Shown here: piece by piece, positions 19,772 to 34,081 of the stretch
Layout of the letters: each line of letters begins with the position of its first letter
Position numbering within the stretch: the stretch's first letter is position 1
From: Azolla pinnata
Lineage: Eukaryota > Streptophyta > Polypodiopsida > Salviniales > Salviniaceae
Direction: 5' to 3'
NCBI GenBank assembly: GCA_037176905.1
Contig: JBBBWG010027201.1
Span: 58,322-100,866 of the forward strand
Length of the DNA stretch: 42,545 bases
The notes under the pieces: model-generated
What the model was told of the DNA's origin: nothing
What the model saw: only the letters and a program-made list of their open reading frames with translations
The model's database searches: none
Made by a program: the position numbers and the translations under genes

Positions 19772-21824
19772 CTAATTATTACTTTGCATTAATACACCAT
19801 TTTCTTTTTCACACAAATTATAATGCAAACACCAACCTAGAACAAATGCTGCAAGAATCAAGGAGCCTATACGAGCAAGCTGCCTTCCAATCATGAGATT
19901 CTGTGAATATTGCAAGGTACCAAAAGTTCCACCCCATGCCTTGCTTTGAATTCCATGTTTCTTGAGTGATGCATTGGACTGTTCTCCAATATTGCCAGCT
20001 TCCTGAAAGTTGCAGAAACCAAACAAAAACTCAATAAAAACAACAAAAAGGGCACACTCCTTTCATTTTCTGCTGCCAGCACATGGGTCATGATATTGTA
20101 TACATGAGACGCAGAGATAGTTGAATGAAACTTGCCTTCTCATTGGAAAATCTACCCGCAGACTGATACTGGTCATACACCAGGGAATCTCCATCTTTCC
20201 ACCTCTTAAATCCACTTCTAGATGCAGGAAGTTGAAATGTGTGTTTCATTTTCGATAACAAAGCCAAAACAGCAGATTTATTAATGCCAGCAGCAAAGAT
20301 ATTCCCCCTTCTCTTGGCACTGAGATTTGAAGTTCCACGCTGCAAGTAGCTTAAATCATCTCCTATACTTATGCTTCTCTGATGTGTGTGAGCATCATCA
20401 TTTTGATCCGTGACTAAAATCTCTGAATCTGAATGAGAGAGAGTTCGAACATTGTGATCATCTCTCATCTGAACCCAATCTGCAGGCATCTGGTAATCCA
20501 GAAAACCAAGTGCATGTGAACTAGATGAAATTATCTGTTCTGATGTCCTTAACTTTCCCTGAACAGAACCCTGGGATGAAGATGATGATAGTCCCCAGTC
20601 GATCTTTTCGAGCCCTTTCGAGGTCGTTGGCATGCTTTCCATGTCTCTTGATCCACATAAAAATTGTTCAAGTTCATCTTTCTCATTCTCATGACCTGGT
20701 CTCACAATTGAAAGAGCTTTCAGATCTCTCGCATCATTTGATGAAAGCAATGCATCCTCTATAGTAGCGATCTGGTTCTGGATGGCTGAAATAAACTGTT
20801 TATGCCTTCCAGGTGCATCTTCTTCTTCATAATGATGGTATTGCGGTTGAGCAGTATGCACAACCTTCTCAAACTCCTCAAGCTGAAGTCACACATAAGA
20901 AAATATTAGAGGCGGAAAATAAGACCCATTCCTCGATGACATTTTAAAGATAACATAGGCAATCTTTTCAAATCAATCAATTGCAACAATGTTAGTGATA
21001 GCTTTTAAGTCAATAGATGTCGCTTCTATTCAATAAAATAATGGCAAATGCCACATGTATGTTCTACAGTCATCAGAAAACACATGCTTTATGTAAAAGA
21101 ACCTTCTAAAATACCAAAACATATTTGAAATATATTCTGCATTTTAGAACGATAAATTCAAATGTTCCACACACTCTATGCATTTAACACAAAGATTTCT
21201 AAGTATTCTACGTATTTGACGAGTATTGTAGGTCCTCTGAAAAAGACAATAGAATTCTAGTCTAAGAATGTCTATTAAGATAAAGAGATTTCTTCATTGA
21301 TCAATGTTTTTTTGCATAATTCCTTCACTGCGTGCATTTATTGTGTGCTACTTGTATGAACTAGAGGACTTAAATCAGTCAAAGAGAATATTTTACGTGT
21401 TTAACATATTTAATCCTTATTCCTAGTATTTTAGGAAAAGAGCCAAAGTATTTCACAGCTATGACACAGACCTGCCATTTTGCTGTGCCAAGAGCTGTGC
21501 GGAGCTCTCTCTTGCGGAACTCGATTAGATGTTCTCCTTCTCCATCAAACAATGAACTTTTACAGTGAATCCAAGTCCGATATGCAGAATCCAGCCTAAA
21601 CACAAAACGTTAACAGGTATAGCACGTTCATGAGCAGTTCATACAAACAGGGGAACAAGGACCTACAAATTAATAGAACACCTGAACGATGATTTAAAAA
21701 AACGCACTCACTACCTATCAATTGATATGGATAGGATTGAAACCAACCTGTCTGCTGAGTCCTGAACCTCTTCTGCAGCTGCAAACAGAGGATCCACCTC
21801 CCATTTTGCAAAGTTCCTTGTCAT
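19772..21824 (-). CDS. Plant syntaxin-6 N-domain, tail-anchored membrane protein (t-SNARE-family)
   Basis: Four exons on the minus strand: 21748-21824, 21472-21595, 20136-20882 and 19772-20002, phases consistent, 392 residues. The start MTRNFAKWEVDPLFAAAEEVQ-DSADR, then DSAYRTWIH and LRTALGTAKWQLEEFEK, matches the plant family with a syntaxin-6 N-terminal helical bundle (about residues 5-100), annotated in Arabidopsis as syntaxin/t-SNARE family proteins. The middle is Ser-rich and acidic. Residues about 359-380 (LARIGSLILAAFVLGWC...) form one C-terminal membrane segment with a short tail, implying tail anchoring in the endomembrane system. I see no clear canonical Q-SNARE core helix, so fusion activity is not assured. 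Intron 3 (20003-20135) has a GC donor (AAG|GCAAGT) instead of GT. The gene is divergent from the DUF4535 gene 3.3 kb away. Confidence 0.88.
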
Positions 21825-23512
21825 TCTTCTGTCTTGTGTTTCCTTTCTTTATTTGTATATTAATAAAGTGGCCTGCACACTAATATTTGCAGAGTGCGAA
21901 TATAGATAGATAATCTCATGCGTTTTTGTTTTTCCTTCTGTAACCTAATCTGTATAGCTCAAGAAACTAAATGAACCATTTTTCGGGAGCCAGGTACACA
22001 TATTCTTCTTGCGCCCACTGAGAATTGCAGAACTGTCAAAAGAAAGGGCCACGCATTTAGACAACGGATGGGATACTTTCTTTCTTAAACATAGACTATG
22101 ATGCAAATCTGATTGCGATTGGGCAGCAACTTGAACAGGAATAGGTTAAGATTTCAGAGATTTTGAGCAGGAATCCGACTGTTCAAGTACTTAGACACGG
22201 ATTGGCATAGGGTCTTAAGCACAGATTAGGGGAAAACCCCTAAATTCAACCAGGAATCAGGCTGCAAACCAAGCCAAGCATTTAATGTAAAAACCACGCA
22301 TTTCAAAACTGTCAATTAGGGCAGAAACCCACGCCATTGAGGTGAACGGAAAAAGCATGGGCAAAAGGATGACACGCACACAGAGAGAGGTTAGGGTAAA
22401 GAATCGCACGACTGAAAAACATATTGATGTCACGCATACCTATCCAAAGATGATGATGATGGAGAAGAAGAAGAAGAGGAATAAGAAGAACTGCAGCAGC
22501 AGCAGCAACAACAACAACAACAGCAACAACAACAACAATCACAAGAAGAAGATGATGATGATGAAGAAGAAGAGAGCTTGCCTCTTCCTCTCTGCTCTGG
22601 GCTCCTGCATCAAAAGCGTCCCTTTCTTCTTATTTTCTTGCGGGCTCGCTTCTGCTTCCTCCTTCGCTCCGCCTGTTTCTTTTCCCTTTCTGCCCTTTGC
22701 GTGGGAAAGCGAAGAAGCCCAAAGCGCAGAGAAGAAGGAAGGAAGGGCAGGTGGATCGATCTCCACCATAGACAGAATCGAATCTGCGTCTGCGTCGTCT
22801 GCGTCTGCGTCTGCGTCTGCGTCTGGCGGGGGAGGAGAGAAATGGGCCTGGTGGGATTCGAACCTGCGACCTACTTCCAAAAAAATAAAACAAATATATA
22901 AAATAAGGATTAGATAGATTTTGTCTGCAATTTTGTGGCTTTGCAGAGTAAGAACTGTAACTGGAACCAATATATGTCAACTGATATTCCAAGAATCTGC
23001 ATTGGAGCATGTGTGCATACGAATACATCGGATTATTTGCGTCGGAAATCGATCCGATGCATCATTGACGATGGCATACAGACATATATGTATATAAATG
23101 TGTGTCTCTGTATATATATATGTGTGTGTGTGTGTATGTATGTAGATATAGCTTTTTACGTATCGACAAATTGGCTGATGCTATAGCTAGCTGTATCAAT
23201 TTGCAGACTTGTCCGAGCCGATCGGAACGTGCGCCTCGAGATCATCTCGTCGATCATCGTCGGACCAACGCTGGATCGGTCGATTTGGCTTCATGGGACA
23301 GCCTACCCAACCGACCATCTTTATCTTCGTTGTAGAGGACAAATGGGGTAGTTGACCCCACACACCGCTCTGGAAAAGGCAAGCATGACAATGGTGGATT
23401 AATGTGTGTGTGTGTGTGTGATGCATTGGGACCCAGATTTGATTCGTACAGATCTATTTATTCCTTGCGAAAATCGACTCATCGGCAAGCGAACTGCCTT
23501 GCAGAATGAGCA
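21825..23512. other. Intergenic region upstream of the syntaxin-like gene
   Basis: Includes the presumed promoter and 5' leader of the minus-strand gene. A purine-rich block at about 22455-22575 consists of GAT, GAAGAA, CAGCAG, AACAAC and AAGAAG trinucleotides. A (GTCTGC)n hexamer run lies near 22789-22824. A degenerate T-arm-like sequence (GGTTCGAATCC on the minus strand) occurs near 22853 but no tRNA folds around it. TG dinucleotide runs occur at 23120-23136 and 23403-23420. No gene was recognised. Confidence 0.5.
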
Positions 23513-23714
23513 GCGGAACGAGAACAACTGCCGAATCTAGCCCTCGTTGCTGGATTCGGCGCTAGTAGAAACGATTGTTTAGATGCGCAAGATGAGCATG
23601 ACAATGTATTACAACGGAACGAGAATGGTTGCCGAATCTGGCCCTTGTTGCTAGATTCGGCGCTAGTAGAAAACAATTGTTTTACGTGTGCAAGTTGAGC
23701 ATGGCAAGCATTGC
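23513..23714. repeat. 101-bp tandem duplication carrying a conserved hairpin
   Basis: Two direct copies with a 101-bp period. Each contains a 12-bp stem and 7-base loop: GCCGAATCTAGC / GCTGGATTCGGC at 23530-23560 and GCCGAATCTGGC / GCTAGATTCGGC at 23631-23661. The two differences inside the stem keep pairing through U-G/G-U wobbles. Flanks CGGAACGAGAA and GCTAGTAGAAA are also shared. No coding frame. Confidence 0.85.
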
Positions 23715-24040
23715 AACTCTAAAACTCACATCAAAGCCATGTGGCCATGTGGCTAGACTAACAAAGAAAACAATACTAAAACATCACATATAAACTACTG
23801 CCATCGGTTTCTGATACAATCTCTAGTTGAATGTCCACGCGCATCTTAAAGTGACAATGGTTGATAGCTTCCATGTGCCTTTTCCTCGGACAATTATATA
23901 CATGTGCAAGGAGACATGTGGATCAACACTGACATGCATGCCGAGCGAAGGAGGAGAAACGTATCGATGCAAATGCCTCGACATTTTTTCCCACAAAATC
24001 AGTCGAAACCGAAGCGAATTGTGAACGTGTTGAAACTGTA

Positions 24041-24215
24041 AGCTCACAGATGCGAGAAGATGCCGATTCCTTGGTCTCCAAGCATGCATGCATTTGAAAC
24101 TGGAAGCTCACAGATGCAGGAAGATGCCAATTCCTTGGTCTCCAAGCATGCATGCATTTGAAACCCTAAGCTCACATATGCAAGAAGATGCCAATTCCTT
24201 GGTCTCCAAGCATGC
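24041..24215. repeat. 64-bp tandem triplication
   Basis: Three copies beginning AGCTCACA(G/T)ATGC at 24041, 24105 and 24169 share ATTCCTTGGTCTCCAAGCAT and GCATGCATTTGAAAC. The last copy merges into the ATGT/GCAT array to its right, which may have seeded from its GCATGCAT end. Confidence 0.9.
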
Positions 24216-25036
24216 ATGCATCCATGTATGTATGTACCATTCTCATGCATCTAGATTCTATGTATGTATCCATCATTCTCCTCGATGCATGTGTATGCAT
24301 GCATGCAAGTGCATATGTATATATGCATGTAGGTGTGCATGTGCATATGTGTGTATGTGTGATTGTATGTATGTTTGTATGGGTATGCATGCATGGTGCT
24401 AGAACATGTATGTATGTGTGCCTGTATGTATGTATGTATGTATGTATGTGTGTGTGCATGTATGTATGTGTATATGTATGTATGTGTGCATGTATGTATG
24501 TGTGTGCATGCATGGTGCTAGAACATGTATGTATGTATGTATGTAGGTGTGTGTGTATGTATGCATGCAAGTGCATATGTATATATGTATGCAGGCATTG
24601 CATGTATGTGTGCATGTGTGTATGCATGCAAGTGCATATGTATATATGCATGCAGGCGTTGCATGTATGTGTGCATGTATGTATGCGTACGTGCGTGCAT
24701 GCAAGTGCATATGTATATATGTATGTGGGTGTGCATGTGCATATGTCTGTATATATGTACGTATGTGTACCTGCATGCATGTGTGTGTATGTATGTATGC
24801 ATGCACGCAAGCGCATCTGTATATATGTATGTAGGCATGTATGTGCATATGTGTATGTGTGTGCATGCATGCATGTATGCATGTGTGCATGCATGTGTGT
24901 ATGCTTGTGTGCATGCATGTATGTATGCTTGTGTGCATGCATGTATGTATGTATGTATGTATGTATGTATGTATGTATGTATGTATGTGTGCATGCATGT
25001 ATGTATGTATGCATGCGTGCATGTATGTATGTATGG
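24210..25036. repeat. ATGT/GCAT microsatellite-minisatellite array
   Basis: About 820 bases of alternating purine-pyrimidine ATGT, GTGT and GCAT units. Higher-order units are visible: GCAAGTGCATATGTATATATG recurs in several copies (near 24305, 24567, 24626, 24702), and GCATGGTGCTAGAACATGTA occurs at about 24388 and 24510. The array is open in several frames on both strands, giving Tyr/Cys/Met-rich or His/Thr-rich shadow translations of 200-370 residues that are not genes. It ends about 85 bases before the ATG of the DUF4535 gene. Confidence 0.92.
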
Positions 25037-25121
25037 TGCCTGAACATCGTCTTCCCTGTTCATCAACAGTCTCGGGGGCTGAAGAAGAAGCGAATCCGTC
25101 TGTTCGAATCCGAGAACGCTC

Positions 25122-25298
25122 ATGGGCTTCTTCCGATCGGCCTTCTCCTTCGCGCTGGGCACCGTGGTGGGCGTTTTCGTCGCCCAGAACTACGATGTCC
25201 CCAACGTCAGGAAGCTTTACCACACAGGCCTGTCCATGGTTCGCCAGGTCGAGGAATCGCACCGCAAAGATGGGAAGAAGAAACCTACTGATGAGTGA
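25122..25298 (+). CDS. DUF4535/STMP1-type membrane microprotein
   Basis: A 58-residue single-exon frame from ATG 25122 to TGA 25296-25298, running MGFFRSAFSFALGTVVGVFV, then AQNYDVPNVRKLYHTGLSM, VRQVEESHRK and a lysine-rich tail. This is the layout of the plant DUF4535 family, relatives of animal short transmembrane mitochondrial protein 1: an N-terminal hydrophobic segment (residues 4-21) with glycine spacing, the hallmark AQNYDVPN, and a basic amphipathic C-terminal helix. Family members are reported at mitochondrial membranes; the exact role in plants is not established. The ATG is preceded by a possible splice acceptor (CATCAACAG, ending about 25070), so a 5'UTR intron reaching into the ATGT array is possible. 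Codon use is GC-leaning. The ORF is short but the family match is clear. Confidence 0.85.
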   Translation: MGFFRSAFSFALGTVVGVFVAQNYDVPNVRKLYHTGLSMVRQVEESHRKDGKKKPTDE

Positions 25299-25445
25299 CC
25301 TCCCCCTCTCTGCTCAATCTCCTCCTTGTTTTTGAATCTTGTCTCTCTGCCCCTGGCTTTTGGTGGTTTCCCCGAATCAGCAATCTTTATCTATACGTAT
25401 ACATATTCGTAGAGTCAAAATGGTATTCTCCAGCAGCCCGCTGAT

Positions 25446-25565
25446 TTGGGTATACTGAATGTTTTGCCACTTCGATGAGACATGGGTGGTTTTGAATTCT
25501 ACCCATTTGAATCTGGGTGCACTGAATGTTTTGCCACTTCGATGAGATATGGGTGGTGCCGAATC
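25446..25565. repeat. 69-bp direct repeat in the 3' flank of the DUF4535 gene
   Basis: Two copies of a segment containing ACTGAATGTTTTGCCACTTC and GATGAGA(C/T)ATGGGTGG, starting near 25446 and 25515. Likely within or just beyond the transcript's 3' untranslated region. Confidence 0.85.
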
Positions 25566-28337
25566 CTGGTACTTCGATCATCCCCTTTCCTCCCAGATTG
25601 TTTCTTGAACTTCCTTTCCATGGAAGCTTGTAACTTGTATACGAATGGTAAGCAAACATGTATGCACATGAGCATTTGACAATTCGGAAACTCAGTTTTT
25701 CCTTGGATCATGGTGGGTTTTAGTGGGGCAATCACATCTGCTAATTTTCTTTATCCCCTTATGCTTCTTGTTTCTTCCCATTCAGGCATCGACCAATTTC
25801 TCACCAAAACACTGCATGTTTCCAGTTTGGGTGTAATAGATTTTTCACAAACTATTCCGCTAATCCAGTTTTATCATTTAACTATAGGTAATAATGTAAA
25901 GGGGCCGCGTATCTTTGTTCACTTATATATGCCAAAACAGGGCCATGGCAACATGGAGGAAATGCTAGCATGAAATTCTATGTATATAAGGTCACACTAT
26001 GTCCTATATGTATATAAGATTGACAACTAGTTGGTGGATTGTCCTATCAGAATGTTTAGTGTTTAGGCCATTGTAAATTCAGACATCTGGATGATATCCT
26101 TCTTATTTGTGCACTTCCTCTTGATAGTATCTCCTGCTTGATGTTAGAGAAATTATTAAGTATGCAGAGTGGATGATTATGACTTATTGCCAATAGTTTA
26201 ATTGGTCTTCAACACAATCGTGAAAGTATCACTAAGCTTATTTGTCCTGGAAAAGAGAAAAGACACTCCAAGGTCGCCTTACGTTTTAAACCTTCATAGT
26301 TGCTCCATAATTCATGACGTATTTTCACAAATGCAGTTTGCATTTGTGTGCTATTAAACATCATGCAGGGTACGTCATATCTTGTACATTTATGTAAAGT
26401 TGTTTACTGATTTTCAGATAAAAGATTCGTCAGAGATGGAGAATAGTCACCCCATACATATACTCTAATGTATTTAATCTTCATATCAATTGAAAACGAT
26501 TGAATGCCAAAGTTTAGTAAAGGTTTCCTTTGAAATTCATTATCTTGCTGACTTTTGGAATTGTCTTTCAAAATAGGACTTGGCATTCTTGTTGCGATTG
26601 TGGCATATACTAACACACTCATATTGTTAATGGATAAGGGAGTTTATGCTTTTAGTGTTAAGAACTCAATTTGTCCCTTTCATATTCATTAAAAAAATTT
26701 TATAGTTATGAATTGTATGATAAGGTGGCTTATGCTCGCAAGCACTGTCTTATGCTTTTGTCCAGTTTATAAGAGTTAGGTTTGAAGTTCTGTTCTGCCA
26801 ATGCTGTGTGTTCTATGGCCAAGTGTAAATGTCAGAAACATTGAGACGTCTGGGTACACAAACGACAATCTTCAAGTCTACAGATAATGCTGCTCTATGA
26901 TGATCTGTTCTGAGCAAATCATCCGTTTTTTTTTCAAAATTGTCCCTCTGAAAATTAGTATATTGTGATCTTTACCTAAGTCCTCACCAATACTTTAAGT
27001 TCAGTAACTGAAGATGCACAGCATTCACAAAGTTGTAACTGAAGCCCAACTGAAGGCTTTTTAAACATGGTACAGATGACCTTATGTTTCGAATGGTTGA
27101 TTTCTGAATAATCAACCTATTCAAGCCATCAATTTAATTTAAATCTGAATGTTCACAGATATTGTGAATGCATTTTCAATGCAAAGCCTAAACAAATTTC
27201 AACCATGTAAGGAGCACAGAACAAGAAAATCTCAAGGTGATCAAAACCCTGCAAATCGAAGTCAATTGAGTTATCGAGCCCTACTCTTGAAGAGTTGAAG
27301 GGATATTCCATGACCTATGTAGAGCATACTTACAACATGTACCTCTTGACGATATCCCATTAAGATCATGGAACCAAAAATAGCTGATTCATCGACACTT
27401 GAAAACTGAGAAAAAGTATTTATAGCTTTTCAAAACAAAGTACCCACCCACAGGGGATGAAATTTTCGCTTAGAGAGAATCTCTGCATAGATCAACATGA
27501 TGGATACATCATCAGTGGAATGGGCTCGCACTCCTTTATACCCATGCATTTCTAGAATATGCATAACGATGCTACACTGAATATACCGCTTGGTTGACAA
27601 ATTGCCTTTCGATTCTCTCCTCAGATGAATTTCACATTTTTGCAATTAAATTATGTTTTCATTTTTCCCCACAGAACACAACCATATAGCATACAGTGTG
27701 ATGGAACTTTTGACCTGTGCTTTATGGCTCTTTAATCAACATCCTTGATGCTTCAATTAGACAAAACAGACACTGAATATGAGAAACCTTGTAACCCGCC
27801 TGACACGACTTGACGAATACAGAACTCGCTCATTGGACACTTGAACCGGTTAAGAGTGACAAAGAATTGTTGAGAATATTGCACCCTCAGGATAATAAAT
27901 ATGCAGAGCTGAAAGAGTTTAAAAAATTGCTAAGATTCTCATTCAGCTTTTCAGATATCCATTCAATGAAAAGAACATTAGCGTCACATAAATGCATTAA
28001 TATGTTCAGTGGCATGTAATAACCAAAACCAGTTATAAAATCACTAAGGGCTCATCTGCTCTAAACTAAATCCTTAATACTTCACATAAATGTACCCTCA
28101 CCCAACCTAATCTTCCCAGCTAATGAACTTCATCTTGCAGAAAAAACTAATGGGATCTCGCGGATTCAGGCATTAGCTTGTGGCATTTGACAATATACCA
28201 TATTGTCATGAGCACTTGAATATGATTACAATAGCTGAGGCCCAAATTTATCATTAAAACAGGGCTCAAGCAAGCAAGTGCAATACAATGGCCAATATCA
28301 TCATTTTCTCCCACCAACTGTGTTGCAATCCTTTCAG
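25566..28337. other. Intergenic region between convergent genes, no gene recognised
   Basis: AT-rich DNA between the 3' ends of the DUF4535 gene (+) and the DEAH helicase gene (-). No exon series, RNA gene or mobile element was recognised. The part next to 28337 should hold the helicase 3'UTR. Confidence 0.5.
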
Positions 28338-32616
<4,279 letters not shown>

Positions 32617-32769
32617 TTACATATGTAGCCTCAACCACCACATCAAAGCAAGCAAGCAAAGCCAAACTCTCTGCAATCTGCTCTAGATTTTATCTGCCTA
32701 CAATTGAGTGATCTGTAAAAGATTGTGGTGTAAACGATCGATCGAGCGAACGCATGTCGATCAATACAG

Positions 32770-32853
32770 AGCTGTTGTCGTGCGTAGAATCAGATGCGAA
32801 GCTGTCGTCGTGCATAGAATCAGAGACGAAGCTGTCGTCGTGCGTAGAATCAG
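32770..32853 (+). repeat. 30-bp tandem repeat within a small plus-strand frame
   Basis: Three copies of a 30-base unit (AGCTGTCGTCGTGC-TAGAATCAG), period exactly ten codons. It lies within a 66-codon plus-strand frame (32754-32954) encoding repeats like LSSC(V/I)ES followed by acidic residues. The frame is divergent to the helicase gene. Coding status is doubtful; no family is recognised. Confidence 0.75.
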
Positions 32854-32954
32854 CTCCCGTCGCAAACGGCCACAGCTGCGAGATCGCCCACGATGGGGCG
32901 CATTCTCAATTCGCAGGCTCTTTGCAAAATCCAAGCCTCTACACGATGGTGTAG

Positions 32955-34081
32955 TGTAGAATTCCTTCCTAATGAGCAGTGCGCCCGAAGAGCTCGAGCA
33001 GAAGAAGCTACGAGTCCAATCACAGACGAACAGCGGCACAGATCCCAATGCTGCTACTGAGCTCTCGTCGGAGTTGTTCTGAGCTAGTTGCGGATTTAAA
33101 AGGGGCAGTATATCTCCACGTTCAACCGGTTCCTGGTACCACAACATACTCTTTTCATATCCAAGAAATTCAACCACATCTCATGACAAATTAACTGGAA
33201 AAACCAGCTGATTACGTATCATCACCACGGGCGTAGCGAGGCGAGAAATGCCCGTATTAAAAGAAAGAAACGGTCATCCAAATGAATCCACGAGCGACGC
33301 CCTGTTGCTCACAAGCGGTACCATGAACCCGAATCGCAAAGCAGGTGCCAGGGGACAAATTCGGTAGGAACAATTAGGAAATAGCTGTGTATATTAGAGA
33401 AGGTCTTCTTTACAAGCAAATGGTACATGGAAGGTATGAGACCCAGGAATACACCCGATATATCTGGAGAGGGGGGGAGGGGGGGGGGAGAAGAAAAAAT
33501 CGCGGTCCCATCCATACAGGGACAAATAAAGAAGAGAAAAACACCAGGGTCCCATTTATCCCATGCAACCGAAAAGAGAAAAAAAAATTGCGGTGCCTTG
33601 CCCAGCCTCCCAATCAGGCATAAGTACAGTTAGACGATACATACGTACATACAATACAATACAAAAGCTTTGTTCGTCCAAAGCAGACTCGTCAGGCAAG
33701 CAGAGCCAATCGGAGAGAAGCAAATGGGGATGGGGAACCTCCAGCTAGATCCTTCCCTACATTGACGATTGTTGAACGCCTCGGAAACCTCTATAATAAG
33801 CTTTCCCCCCCTGCAGCACGTGAGCGAACGCCAGTTTCGGAAATCTCTGTTTATTACCTGCTTCGGTGGCTACAGATAGAATATATATGGGCTTCTGTTG
33901 TTTGATGGGGGACGGTCCCCAGGATTTCGGTACGCCGGGAGAAGCACCAAAAGCTCTGACAAGTGCGGCGATAGCTGTATATACAATTTTTTTCTCAGAT
34001 CGGAGCGCCCGCTAAAAACAGGCAGAGGAAGCCTCCAAAAGGCAAAAGCCAGAAGCAAAACAAAAAAATCTTCATCAGCAT
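32955..34081. other. Intergenic region between helicase and HAC genes
   Basis: Contains the 3' flank of the HAC gene, a G-rich run at 33467-33491 and no recognised gene. Confidence 0.5.

Noticed and set aside
22840-22880. tRNA gene on the minus strand (GGTTCGAATCC T-arm-like sequence)
   Set aside because: The flanking T-stem positions do not pair, and no D-arm, anticodon arm or acceptor stem could be found; it also lacks the spacing of a retrotransposon primer-binding site.
22342-22917. 191-codon plus-strand frame with poly-Lys/Asn runs
   Set aside because: Produced by AAG and AAC trinucleotide repeats in the upstream region of the syntaxin-like gene; overlaps other open frames on both strands.
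24172-25291. Very long open frames on both strands (up to 367 codons) rich in Tyr/Cys/Met or His/Thr/Ile
   Set aside because: They are translations of the ATGT/GCAT tandem array, open in several frames at once, with no family similarity; the real gene here is the short DUF4535 frame.
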